Below, piece after piece: positions 32,421 through 40,210 of a stretch of DNA of 43,611 nucleotides. The stretch is from Candidatus Uhrbacteria bacterium (GTDB lineage Bacteria > Patescibacteriota > Patescibacteriia > UBA9934 > UBA11717). The stretch's first letter is position 1. Every line of letters begins with the position of its first letter. A model generated the notes under the pieces. The model had not been told where the DNA came from. It made no database searches and worked only from the letters and a program-made list of their open reading frames with translations. A program made the translations under genes and the position numbers. The stretch is from contig DOMJ01000003.1 of assembly GCA_003509895.1 (NCBI GenBank), positions 351 through 43,961 of the forward strand, in the 5' to 3' direction.

Positions 32421-32448
32421 TTGCTTTTATTACAAAACGTGCTTTAAT
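32421..32448 (+). promoter_or_regulatory. Promoter of small gene C
   Basis: TTGCTT, a 16-nt spacer and TTTAAT preceded by TGC. The predicted start is near 32455. Confidence 0.6.
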
Positions 32449-32456
32449 ACCACCGC

Positions 32457-32505
32457 GCTGCAATGCTGCAGCCGGAACAGGCCTCCAAGAGGCCGAGAGG
32501 AAGAG
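32457..32505 (+). promoter_or_regulatory. Two 5' hairpins and Shine-Dalgarno of gene C
   Basis: GCTGCA-ATGC-TGCAGC starts at the predicted 5' end. GGCCTC-CAA-GAGGCC (32480-32494) follows, then GAGAGGAAGAG directly before the ATG at 32506. Confidence 0.7.
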
Positions 32506-32823
32506 ATGCGAGCAGGCATTGCGATCGCGAATGCGATCAAAGCGAACATGAAGAATCTGGGAGACGATGAGTTCGGTAGGTCGCTGTCCACCGTGACCGC
32601 CCTTCTCACCGTTATGACAGAGTCTGTGGACGAATGCCACCTTGATGAGGTGACCGCCTGTCTGGAGGCCGTCATGGGCAGTGAACGACTGCAGATAGAC
32701 CCGAGGGCGGGTACTGCGTTCGAACGTGCCACTTGTACCAATCTGTTGGGTGAGCTGGAGTATAAGCTCAAGGAACGCAAGACGGCGCTGGAAGAGGCGC
32801 ACAGACGCATCAGACACTACTAG
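32506..32823 (+). CDS. Small gene C: unrecognised helical protein (105 aa)
   Basis: The start is set by the Shine-Dalgarno GAGAGGAAGAG; the longer open frame upstream runs through the promoter and hairpins. The protein is helical and acidic to neutral in its first 75 residues, with cysteines in D-E-C-H and T-A-C-L. It ends with a basic, coiled-coil-like helix (K-L-K-E-R-K-T-A-L-E-E-A-H-R-R). No export signal and no recognised family. High GC and the same cassette layout as A, B and D suggest a common origin, though I see no clear sequence similarity between the four. Confidence 0.65.
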   Translation: MRAGIAIANAIKANMKNLGDDEFGRSLSTVTALLTVMTESVDECHLDEVTACLEAVMGSERLQIDPRAGTAFERATCTNLLGELEYKLKERKTALEEAHRRIRHY

Positions 32824-32832
32824 CTACGACGT

Positions 32833-32860
32833 AAAGGGGCCCGAGTGGTCCCTTTAAATT
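32833..32860 (+). terminator. Terminator after gene C
   Basis: AAAGGGGCC-CGAGT-GGTCCCTTT (9 bp, one G-U). The T tract is weak and runs into the lysS -35. Confidence 0.7.
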
Positions 32861-32863
32861 ATC

Positions 32864-32892
32864 TTGACGCAGACCGCTCAAATCGCTACACT
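32864..32892 (+). promoter_or_regulatory. Promoter of lysS, leaderless
   Basis: TTGACG, a 17-nt spacer and TACACT lie 9 nt before the ATG at 32902. Confidence 0.8.
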
Positions 32893-32901
32893 CAACACAC
32901 T

Positions 32902-34524
32902 ATGGCACAACGAATTTCAAAAAATATCTTGCAAGCAGACGGAATCTTTTGGGGAAAAGCCATAGCGGAAGAGATTATTCGTCAACGGCCGGAGAAAGAT
33001 GTTTATGTTGTTTCTTCCGGTATCAGTCCTTCGGGGCCCATCCATTTTGGAAACTTTCGGGAAATTGTTACGCAGCACGTGGTGAAGCGGGAACTTGAGC
33101 AGCTGGGAAAAAAGGTCCGTTTTGTTTTTGTGTGGGATGATTTTGATGCAATGCGAAAAGTGCCCGCAGGCGTGGATGAGAGCTTTGCTGAATTTCTACG
33201 CAAACCGCTTTCCGCTATCCCATCTCCCACAGGAGAGGGGAACTGGGCACAGGTGCATGAGCGTGTGTTTGAGGCAACACTCAAAGAATTTGGAATAGAA
33301 ACAGAATTTTTGTATCAAACACAGGCGTACAAGAGCGGACAGTACGACGCCTTTCTGAAAACGGCCATGCAAAAACGGGAGGTGATCGCCCGTATTTTGT
33401 TGCGTCACATGTCGGACAAGGCAAAAGCAGCTAAGGAAATTGTGGAAGAGACATATGTGGCAACCTTTTATCCCGTCTCTGTTTTTTCTTCTTGGACGGG
33501 CAAGGATACAACGGAGATTTTGGCGTACGACGGAGAGAGCACTATCACGTATCGTTGTTTAGAAACAGGTAAGGAGGAAACGATTGATTTTACACAAACG
33601 CATCAAATGAAGTTTGCTTGGAAGGTAGACTGGGCTATGCGTTGGGCACTTATGGGCGTAGATTTTGAATCCGCCGGCAAGGATCACAATTCGCCAAACG
33701 GGTCGTTTGATGTGAGCTCGGACATTGTACGCGAGGTATTTGAGGCGGAGGGCCCTATTGGTCTTGCGTATGAATTTATTGGTATACAGGGGTTGGGAGC
33801 AAAAATGAGCGGTTCCAAAGGGAACGCAGTGACCCCCGGTCAACTCGTAGAGATGTACGAAATTCCACTTTTGTTGTGGCTGTATGCGCGCAAGCTTCCG
33901 TCTCAGCGATTTGATTTGGCGTTTAATTCGGAAATCGTGCGACAATATAGCGAGTTTGATCGTGAGATTGAATTATTGCATAAGGGAGAATTATCCGATG
34001 TGCGCGTGGAGGCGTTAAAGGTGGCCGGAGCAGACATGACGCCGGTTAATCCTATTCCGTTGCGGCAGGCAATCGCGCTCGGGCAGATTGTGCAATGGGA
34101 TGTAAAAAAGGTTGTTTTTATGCTCACGTCGCTCCAGATGGATTACAATCAGGCGAGCGTGGCCTCCAGACTTCAAAAAGCGCGTGCCTATTTGGAAACC
34201 TATAATCGGGAGGAGATGGTTGCTCTGCGCGAGGAGATGAACACGGGATATCAAGCAACGTTAACAGCTGATCGGAAAGCCGCCATTCAACAATTGCGAC
34301 AATTTTTGCAGAGTGGGGAGGAACAAATTGACGTTATTGAGAAAGAAATGTACGAGATTCCCAAGCGAGAGGGGATGGATGAGAAGGAGCTCAAGATGGC
34401 GCAGCGAGCCTTTTTTACAGACGTGTACAATTTGTTGATCGGTAAAGACACCGGTCCGCGATTGTCTACGTTTTTATGGGCCATTGATCGTCAAAAAGCG
34501 CTAGAACTCTTAGACGTATCGTAA
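32902..34524 (+). CDS. lysS: Lysyl-tRNA synthetase, class I
   Basis: The 540-residue protein has the class I HIGH-type motif S-G-P-I-H-F-G-N after S-S-G-I-S-P, a Rossmann core with F-V-W-D-D-F-D, and the KMSKS-type K-M-S-G-S-K-G-N (about residues 310-317). The long helical anticodon-binding C-terminal region follows. This is the archaeal-type LysRS-I, unrelated to the common bacterial class II LysU/LysS. It charges tRNA-Lys with lysine in the cytoplasm. An in-frame GTG 19 codons upstream overlaps the promoter and is rejected. Base use is like the rest of the window, unlike the small genes on either side. Confidence 0.95.
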   Translation: MAQRISKNILQADGIFWGKAIAEEIIRQRPEKDVYVVSSGISPSGPIHFGNFREIVTQHVVKRELEQLGKKVRFVFVWDDFDAMRKVPAGVDESFAEFLRKPLSAIPSPTGEGNWAQVHERVFEATLKEFGIETEFLYQTQAYKSGQYDAFLKTAMQKREVIARILLRHMSDKAKAAKEIVEETYVATFYPVSVFSSWTGKDTTEILAYDGESTITYRCLETGKEETIDFTQTHQMKFAWKVDWAMRWALMGVDFESAGKDHNSPNGSFDVSSDIVREVFEAEGPIGLAYEFIGIQGLGAKMSGSKGNAVTPGQLVEMYEIPLLLWLYARKLPSQRFDLAFNSEIVRQYSEFDREIELLHKGELSDVRVEALKVAGADMTPVNPIPLRQAIALGQIVQWDVKKVVFMLTSLQMDYNQASVASRLQKARAYLETYNREEMVALREEMNTGYQATLTADRKAAIQQLRQFLQSGEEQIDVIEKEMYEIPKREGMDEKELKMAQRAFFTDVYNLLIGKDTGPRLSTFLWAIDRQKALELLDVS

Positions 34525-34536
34525 TATGCCATAATC

Positions 34537-34563
34537 AACCCCTGCTTTGCGGGGGTTTTGGTT
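34537..34563 (+). terminator. Terminator of lysS
   Basis: AACCCC-TGC-TTT-GCG-GGGGTT followed by TTGGTTTG. Confidence 0.8.
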
Positions 34564-34581
34564 TGTGTACACACGTATTCC

Positions 34582-34610
34582 TTGACAGGGTGTTGGAAAT
34601 GACATAGATT
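34582..34610 (+). promoter_or_regulatory. Consensus promoter of small gene D
   Basis: TTGACA, a 17-nt spacer and TAGATT. The predicted start is near 34617. Confidence 0.8.
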
Positions 34611-34615
34611 TCTAT

Positions 34616-34640
34616 CCGACCTTATCGGTCGGCGGAAGAA
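34616..34640 (+). promoter_or_regulatory. 5' hairpin and Shine-Dalgarno of gene D
   Basis: CCGACC-TTATC-GGTCGG (34616-34632) sits at the predicted 5' end. CGGAAGAA follows, before the ATG at 34644. Confidence 0.7.
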
Positions 34641-34643
34641 ATC

Positions 34644-35021
34644 ATGGACGTTGTAAAGCCTGTTTTATTGAGACTGATTGGCATGTTCGTGGACAGCAAG
34701 GGGGTCTGGGAGCTGGTTGTTGGCTGGGACCAGGAGGCGCGGGCCTGCACGCTGCGGGAGATCCTGCGGCGGGCCTGGATGTGTTACCGGCTGGCGGACC
34801 AGCTGGACCGGGTAGGACTTCTGACGGAGGCACTGAGAACACCATCCGTGGTAATTCTGCCACGTCTCAGCTTCATCAACGAGGCGGAACGCCTCTTGGA
34901 TGCGCAGGCGGAAGTGGCTTACATGGCCACACACAAGGCGTGTCCGGCGCAATGTCCGCGCGAATTGTTCTATGATGAGGGACCACCTACCCAGCACGGC
35001 GTGGTGTCCATCGAAGCCTAG
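34644..35021 (+). CDS. Small gene D: unrecognised helical protein (125 aa)
   Basis: The protein is rich in Leu, Arg, Glu and Ala, with amphipathic helices over about residues 1-95, a C-P-A-Q-C-P cysteine pair near residue 100, and a polar tail with G-P-P-T-Q-H-G. No signal peptide or membrane helix, and no recognised family. CTG, CGG, GAG and GCG codons dominate, giving a GC content visibly above lysS and the glycosylase gene. Promoter, 5' hairpin, Shine-Dalgarno and terminator repeat the plan of genes A-C on the other side of lysS. Confidence 0.65.
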   Translation: MDVVKPVLLRLIGMFVDSKGVWELVVGWDQEARACTLREILRRAWMCYRLADQLDRVGLLTEALRTPSVVILPRLSFINEAERLLDAQAEVAYMATHKACPAQCPRELFYDEGPPTQHGVVSIEA

Positions 35022-35040
35022 CGGAACACGTCCGCCTTCA

Positions 35041-35075
35041 CAGCGAGAGCCGTCCTGGCCCTCGCTGAATTTTTT
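35041..35075 (+). terminator. Terminator of gene D
   Basis: CAGCGAG-a-GCC-GTCCT-GGC-c-CTCGCTG followed by AATTTTTT. The GTCCT loop is the same as in the A-B terminator. Confidence 0.9.
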
Positions 35076-35083
35076 GAAGCCTC

Positions 35084-35094
35084 TGTGATAAGAT
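35084..35094 (+). promoter_or_regulatory. -10 element of the glycosylase gene, leaderless
   Basis: TGTGATAAGAT, with TAAGAT ending 6 nt before the ATG at 35101. Confidence 0.65.
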
Positions 35095-35100
35095 AGAAAC

Positions 35101-35709
35101 ATGATGCAGGACCAGAAACAGCGGGCAATGCAGGCTATTCACAAGGAACTTGTGGCCTTTCATGTATCCCCGTTGTATGAAGAACGGATTCAAAGCGGGA
35201 TGCAGCCCGTAATAGGAGAAGGATCATTGCAGGCGCGCGTGGTGTTTATTGGAGAGGCACCCGGCAAAAAAGAGGCGTTGTCCGGCCGGCCGTTTTGTGG
35301 AGCATCCGGAAAAGTCCTAGATCAACTACTGGAAGAATCCGATTTGGCTCGTGAAGACGTGTACATCACGAACATTGTAAAAGATCGACCGCCCAATAAT
35401 CGAGATCCAAAGCCTGAAGAGATAACGCTCTATGGACCATTTTTGGACAGGCAGCTCTTCATTATTCAACCACAGATTATTGCAACGCTTGGCCGATTTT
35501 CTATGGAGTATATCCTGCGTCGTTATGGATTGGAGGATCAACTGAGATCGATCTCCGAGGCACACGGTGTTGCCCATACGGCTATCACGGATTTTGGCCC
35601 TGTGTGTATCCTGCCGCTCTACCACCCGGCGGTTGCTGTGTATAATAGAAAGAGGTTTGACGAGCTGCTTACGGATATGCAATTACTCAACTCTTTTTAC
35701 TCGCATTGA
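35101..35709 (+). CDS. Family 4-like uracil-DNA glycosylase lacking the iron-sulfur cysteines
   Basis: The 202-residue protein matches family 4 UDG: F-I-G-E-A-P-G (about 49-55), G-R-P-F-C-G-A-S-G, V-Y-I-T-N-I-V-K-D-R-P-P-N-N-R and P-L-Y-H-P-A-V-A. It removes uracil from DNA at the start of base excision repair. The usual four cluster cysteines are missing. The N-terminal C-x-x-C-P-L-Y becomes F-x-x-S-P-L-Y (F20, S23). V-K-C-R-P-P becomes V-K-D-R-P-P (D95), and the fourth is Tyr111. It should fold without a 4Fe-4S cluster. A second ATG follows directly at codon 2. Confidence 0.88.
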   Translation: MMQDQKQRAMQAIHKELVAFHVSPLYEERIQSGMQPVIGEGSLQARVVFIGEAPGKKEALSGRPFCGASGKVLDQLLEESDLAREDVYITNIVKDRPPNNRDPKPEEITLYGPFLDRQLFIIQPQIIATLGRFSMEYILRRYGLEDQLRSISEAHGVAHTAITDFGPVCILPLYHPAVAVYNRKRFDELLTDMQLLNSFYSH

Positions 35710-35719
35710 AAAATACGGT

Positions 35720-36304
35720 ATGTCATGCGGATCCGTGGAAGTTATTTGCGGTGGAATGTTCTCCGGAAAAACCGAAGAACTATTGAGGCGTATGAGACGT
35801 GAGCAATACGCTCGACGCAGAATTCAGCTGTTTAAACATGGTTTTGATCAACGCTATACGGAGGGTCATGTAGAATCTCACTCATCGCTTAAACTTCCGT
35901 CGGAGGAAGTGACAACGGCGGCTGAACTGTTTGCTCAGGTTAAAACAGATACGCGTGTTGTAGGTATTGATGAGGTGCAATTCTTTGACGATGAGATTGT
36001 CTCTGTGGTAAATCAACTCGCAGACCGTGGCATACGCGTGATTGTTGCGGGACTGGACACGGACTATAAGGGTGTGCCATTTGGCCCAATACCTCATTTA
36101 ATGGCAATCGCCGAGGACGTAACCAAGATTCGCGCTGTGTGCGTGCTCTGCGGCGGGCCCGCAAGCAGATCTCATAGATTAAGCAGAGAAGGAGATCAGG
36201 TGGAGGTGGGGGCTGCAGATGTCTATGAGGCTCGTTGCCGATCCTGTGACGGGCTCCATGTGTGTAATGTTTATCAATCACATTTTTATGAAACGACTCA
36301 TTAG
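35720..36304 (+). CDS. tdk: Thymidine kinase
   Basis: The 194-residue type II thymidine kinase has P-loop G-G-M-F-S-G-K-T, D-E-V-Q-F-F-D (catalytic Glu), A-G-L-D-T-D-Y and a zinc site with C-V-L-C ... C-R-S-C. The lasso loop lies before the last cysteine pair. It makes dTMP from salvaged thymidine, expected in a CPR cell without full nucleotide synthesis. The ATG at 35720 is 10 nt after the glycosylase stop, so the two form a DNA-metabolism pair. The C-terminal 17 nt overlap the next gene. Confidence 0.95.
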   Translation: MSCGSVEVICGGMFSGKTEELLRRMRREQYARRRIQLFKHGFDQRYTEGHVESHSSLKLPSEEVTTAAELFAQVKTDTRVVGIDEVQFFDDEIVSVVNQLADRGIRVIVAGLDTDYKGVPFGPIPHLMAIAEDVTKIRAVCVLCGGPASRSHRLSREGDQVEVGAADVYEARCRSCDGLHVCNVYQSHFYETTH

Positions 36305-36812
36305 TATCCTGTTTGCCTTTATTTTGTTGGGTGCCGGCTGCGCATCGTCCACAACGGAATCAACCGTTGCACAATCAACCTGGTTTTTAACCCGTGTAGA
36401 CGAGCAACCGCTGTACGCTTTTCGTCCGTATTGGCAGGCGCGTGTAGACTTTCCCTCCTACCCCGAGCGATCCCGTATAGATGGGAACGATCGCGTTTGG
36501 CTTCAAAATGTGGCTGCACCGGTGCGCGTGGAGGATTACCCCTACAAGACAACGATTGATTATTACGAGGGTGATGATTGGATTGTGTTAGACACGATTG
36601 CTTTTGATCCAAAATCCACCATGCCCTCCAGTGCGGAGCTGCGCCAAATAGGAGGCAAAACAATTGGAGTGATTCCAAACGGAACGGGCGCGTTTACGAT
36701 GTATTTTCTGAAAACAGACGGTGGGCTGTTTCAAATCATTCCCTATCATGGAAGTGGGGTGAGTGACCAAGAGGTAGAAGCGCTGATGGGACAACTGGAA
36801 GATAACACATGA
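36288..36812 (+). CDS. Lipoprotein of unknown function
   Basis: The 174-residue protein has a lipoprotein signal (M-K-R-L-I-S-I-L-F-A-F-I-L-L-G-A-G-C, lipidated Cys18). A Ser/Thr-rich linker and a mixed alpha/beta domain of about 140 residues follow, with several aromatic residues and no cysteine. No family is recognised. The start lies 17 nt inside the end of tdk, and the stop overlaps the ATG of the next gene (ATGA). A longer in-frame reading into tdk is rejected because it would bury the signal peptide. Confidence 0.72.
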   Translation: MKRLISILFAFILLGAGCASSTTESTVAQSTWFLTRVDEQPLYAFRPYWQARVDFPSYPERSRIDGNDRVWLQNVAAPVRVEDYPYKTTIDYYEGDDWIVLDTIAFDPKSTMPSSAELRQIGGKTIGVIPNGTGAFTMYFLKTDGGLFQIIPYHGSGVSDQEVEALMGQLEDNT

Positions 36813-37285
36813 TGCTGTACTACCTAGGGACACTGTACGAGGTGAGTCCATATAGGAAGTTTGACGAGCGATATATTTGGTTTGAGCAAGGATCATGTTT
36901 TGTATCCATGCCGCAGGGTGATGTGCAACAGATACGGCATTTGGTGAACAAATGGGTGGAGCGGGAGGCAAAGGTCTACCTTACACAACGCGTTCGTCAG
37001 TTGTCGCAGGAGACGGATTGGCACGTGCACCGTGTATCGTTTAGACGGCAATCCACTATTTGGGGGAGCTGCAGTAGTCAAAAAAATCTGAGTTTGAATT
37101 TGCAGTTGATTCATTTGGATCCCGCACTGATTGATTATGTGTTGATTCATGAGCTGGCGCATACACGAGAGATGAATCATTCAAGAGCTTTTTGGCATCT
37201 GGTGGCACAGCATTGTCCGGATTATCCACAGATAAAGCGCGCGCTCCTAGATGCACACAGAACAATAAAAGAGCACGCTCGGTAG
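36809..37285 (+). CDS. YgjP/SprT-like zinc metallopeptidase (DUF45)
   Basis: The 158-residue protein has the YgjP signature: S-F-R-R-Q-S-T-I-W-G-S-C-S-S (about 72-85), N-L-Q-L-I-H-L-D-P, then H-E-L-A-H-T-R-E-M-N-H-S-R-A-F-W. The zinc ligands are the two His of HExxH and the later His, with Glu as base. Members are usually about 230 residues; this one is short at the N terminus. Its substrate is unknown; a cytoplasmic peptidase role is inferred. The start overlaps the lipoprotein stop, and a second ATG follows immediately. Confidence 0.9.
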   Translation: MMLYYLGTLYEVSPYRKFDERYIWFEQGSCFVSMPQGDVQQIRHLVNKWVEREAKVYLTQRVRQLSQETDWHVHRVSFRRQSTIWGSCSSQKNLSLNLQLIHLDPALIDYVLIHELAHTREMNHSRAFWHLVAQHCPDYPQIKRALLDAHRTIKEHAR

Positions 37286-37316
37286 GTTTGTGCGGCCTGC
37301 CGTGAATTTTTCTATC

Positions 37317-37327
37317 TGTGCTAAAAT
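37317..37327 (+). promoter_or_regulatory. Extended -10 promoter of the helicase-nuclease gene, leaderless
   Basis: TGTGC-TAAAAT (-10 at 37322-37327) lies 6 nt before the ATG at 37334. A short CGGC-CT-GCCG hairpin and T run just upstream may terminate the previous gene. Confidence 0.7.
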
Positions 37328-37333
37328 GCGCAC

Positions 37334-40210
37334 ATGTCGAATGTACTTGAAGGATTAAACGAGGAGCAATTGCAGGCCGTCACGCACACGTCCGGTCCGT
37401 TGATGATTATTGCGGGTGCAGGTACAGGCAAAACAACGGTTATGACACGCCGTATTGCTTGGCTTATAGAACAGAATCTGGCAGAACCGGATCAAATTTT
37501 GGCATTAACCTTTACGGAAAAGGCTGCCACAGAAATGGAAACTCGAGTTGACAGGCTGCTCCCGTATGGGTATGTGGATCTATGGATTTCTACGTTTCAT
37601 GCGTTTTGTCAGCGGATCCTGTTGGAACACGGGTTTGATATTGGATTGACCAACGATGCGCAGCTTCTTACAGAAACGGAGGCCTGGTTACTTATACGCA
37701 ATCATTGGGATCGTTTTGGTCTACACTACTATAAGCCACTTGGCAACCCAACAAAGTTTTTGCGTGCGCTGCTGACACACATTTCTCGGTTGAAGGATGA
37801 AGCAGTTGGACCCGAAGAATACAAAGCACACGTTGCATCGTTAACAGACATAGAGGAAGAAGAACGGTCTCGACTCATGGAGCTTGTACGAGCGTATGAG
37901 GTGTACGAGGCAATTTTGCACGAGCAGACGGTTTTGGATTTTGGAGGGCTTGTTTTGTACACGCTCAAATTACTGCGTGATCGACCATCTATCCTCAAAC
38001 GGTATCAGCAGCAATTCCGATATGTGATTGTGGATGAGTTTCAGGACACTAATTGGGCGCAATACGAGATTGTTCGATTGTTGGCGGGCGAACAGCAAAA
38101 TGTTGCTGTTGTGGGCGATGATGATCAAGCTATTTATAGATTTCGTGGGGCCTCTATCTCCAACATTTTGCAATTTGAGAAAGATTTTCCCGGAACTCAG
38201 CGTGTTGTACTTACCAAAAATTACCGTACCGTACAGCCGATTTTGGACAAAGCCTATGCTTTTATTGCACTCAATAATCCAAGAAGACTGGAAGTGTCGC
38301 TGCAGGAAACACACGGATTGTCTAAGAAGCTACAAAGTCAGGTCTCCGGAGAGGGGAGTATACGTCATCTTCATGCAGAGTCTCTTGCTGCAGAAGTCCA
38401 AATTGTCCTACGTGAGATGACGATGCTCAAGCAGTCAACGGACTGCGATTGGAGTGACATAGCCATTTTGGTACGAGCAAACGATCACGCGGATCCATTT
38501 TTGTCGGCGATGGATTCAGCCAGTATTCCGTATCATTTTTTGGCACGACGTGGCTTGTATAGAAAACCCATTGTCCTTGATGCCATTGCTCTGTTGCGCG
38601 TTATAGATGATCCGTTTGATTCCTCGAGCCTCTACCGCCTCTACGCACACCCACTTATTGGTATTTCGGAACAAGATCTGATTTCCGTTACGCACACGGC
38701 AAAGCAAAAAGGCGTGTCGTTAGTGGAGGCCATACATTTTTCCGAATGTGTTCTTTCACCCGATGGGGCGTCCCGTTTGCAGGAATGGTCGCAGTTTCTT
38801 AAGGAAATTCGACTCTCCGCAAATCGTCGTAACGCGCTAGAGGTTTTTGCAGAAGCCTTAAAACAGTCCGGACTTTATGGGGCCCTCTTACAATCGGACG
38901 AGGCGGCACAATGGGAACAGTCAAACTATCTCCAACAGTTTTACGAGCGTGTGCGGCGTTTTATTCAAACAAATAGGGATACGAGCCTCCATGCTTTTGT
39001 CCAAGAATTTGAACGAGAACGACTTGCGGGCGAGGAGGGAGGCCTTTCAATAGATACGCAGTCGGGACCAGATGAGGTGCAGGTGATGACGGTACACGGA
39101 TCCAAGGGGTTGGAGTTTCGGTTTGTCTTTTTGTTGAATCTTGTGAATCGTCGGTTTCCGGCACAGCGTAGAACGGATCCAATTCCGTTACGGGAGGATT
39201 TAATCAGGCAACCACAAACCGATGGAGATTCGCACTTGGAAGAAGAACGTCGCCTCCTCTATGTTGGAATGACACGAGCCAAGGAACGACTCTATTTTAC
39301 TTCGGCAGACGTATATAGCGGTACTCAGACAAAAAAAATTTCCCAATTTTTGTCTGAAATGGGGTACGAGAAGCCGGAGACGTCCGCAGTGTTTACAGGT
39401 TCCTTTTTGGATGCTGCAAGTACACCCGATCACCTTCTTACGTCCGGTATGACGTTGCCCATTCCCACAGTTTTTTCTTTTACCCAGCTTGTCACCTACG
39501 GTCATTGTCCCTTGCAGTATAAGTTTGCGCACATTCTCACTATTCCAACGTTCGGTGGCCCGGCGCTCAGTTTTGGAAAAACCATACATAATACACTCCA
39601 ATTGTTTCTTGAAGACAGACTTCAATCGGTAGAAGGGGGAGGGCCAATAAAGCCGTTTCTGTCGGAGGAGGAACTGATCACACTCTACCACGAGCAATGG
39701 ATTGAGGACTGGTATCAAGACACGTCCCAGCAGGACACATACAAGCGGGAAGGGGAAGAGAGCTTGCGCGCGTATTATCAGATACTCACAACACATCCAC
39801 CGGAACCGCTCTTTTTGGAACGCGGGTTTACCATCAAAATAGAGGATATTATTATTCGAGGACGGGTGGATAGGATTGATCGTGTTGAGGGAGGAGTGGA
39901 AATTATTGATTACAAAACAGGAACACCCAAGACGCTCAAAGACCTGTCCACAACAGATAAGATGCAGCTTATGCTGTACCAACTTGCCGCAAAGGAATTA
40001 TTTGGATTAGAGCCAAAACGCCTTACGTTCCATTACCTCAAGGATCATTCTCAGGTTTCGTTTTTGGCCACAGATGAAGAATTAACTGGCCTGAAAAAAA
40101 CCATTCAAAAGCAGGTGGCTCGTATTCGGGATCGGCAATTTGATCCAACTCCCGGGTTTATGTGCCAACACTGTGATTTTAAGGAGATTTGCCCCTTTCG
40201 ATCCATATGA
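37334..40210 (+). CDS. UvrD-family helicase fused to a C-terminal RecB-like iron-sulfur nuclease
   Basis: The 958-residue protein has all superfamily 1A motifs: A-G-A-G-T-G-K-T-T (28-35), T-F-T-E-K-A-A, V-D-E-F-Q-D-T-N, G-D-D-D-Q-A-I-Y-R-F-R-G, T-V-H-G-S-K-G-L-E-F and Y-V-G-M-T-R-A-K-E. From about residue 710 a PD-(D/E)XK domain follows with G-H-C-P-L-Q-Y, G-R-V-D-R-I-D, I-I-D-Y-K-T-G, Q-L-M-L-Y-Q and the cysteine cluster C-x2-C-x5-C. One N-terminal Cys plus three C-terminal Cys is the AddB/AdnA-type 4Fe-4S pattern. It probably processes DNA ends for recombination or repair as one chain. ATGA links it to the next gene. Confidence 0.95.
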   Translation: MSNVLEGLNEEQLQAVTHTSGPLMIIAGAGTGKTTVMTRRIAWLIEQNLAEPDQILALTFTEKAATEMETRVDRLLPYGYVDLWISTFHAFCQRILLEHGFDIGLTNDAQLLTETEAWLLIRNHWDRFGLHYYKPLGNPTKFLRALLTHISRLKDEAVGPEEYKAHVASLTDIEEEERSRLMELVRAYEVYEAILHEQTVLDFGGLVLYTLKLLRDRPSILKRYQQQFRYVIVDEFQDTNWAQYEIVRLLAGEQQNVAVVGDDDQAIYRFRGASISNILQFEKDFPGTQRVVLTKNYRTVQPILDKAYAFIALNNPRRLEVSLQETHGLSKKLQSQVSGEGSIRHLHAESLAAEVQIVLREMTMLKQSTDCDWSDIAILVRANDHADPFLSAMDSASIPYHFLARRGLYRKPIVLDAIALLRVIDDPFDSSSLYRLYAHPLIGISEQDLISVTHTAKQKGVSLVEAIHFSECVLSPDGASRLQEWSQFLKEIRLSANRRNALEVFAEALKQSGLYGALLQSDEAAQWEQSNYLQQFYERVRRFIQTNRDTSLHAFVQEFERERLAGEEGGLSIDTQSGPDEVQVMTVHGSKGLEFRFVFLLNLVNRRFPAQRRTDPIPLREDLIRQPQTDGDSHLEEERRLLYVGMTRAKERLYFTSADVYSGTQTKKISQFLSEMGYEKPETSAVFTGSFLDAASTPDHLLTSGMTLPIPTVFSFTQLVTYGHCPLQYKFAHILTIPTFGGPALSFGKTIHNTLQLFLEDRLQSVEGGGPIKPFLSEEELITLYHEQWIEDWYQDTSQQDTYKREGEESLRAYYQILTTHPPEPLFLERGFTIKIEDIIIRGRVDRIDRVEGGVEIIDYKTGTPKTLKDLSTTDKMQLMLYQLAAKELFGLEPKRLTFHYLKDHSQVSFLATDEELTGLKKTIQKQVARIRDRQFDPTPGFMCQHCDFKEICPFRSI

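Noticed and set aside
32344..32505. N-terminal extension of small gene C in the longer open frame
   Set aside because: It would translate through a terminator, a promoter and two hairpins. The Shine-Dalgarno fixes the start at 32506.
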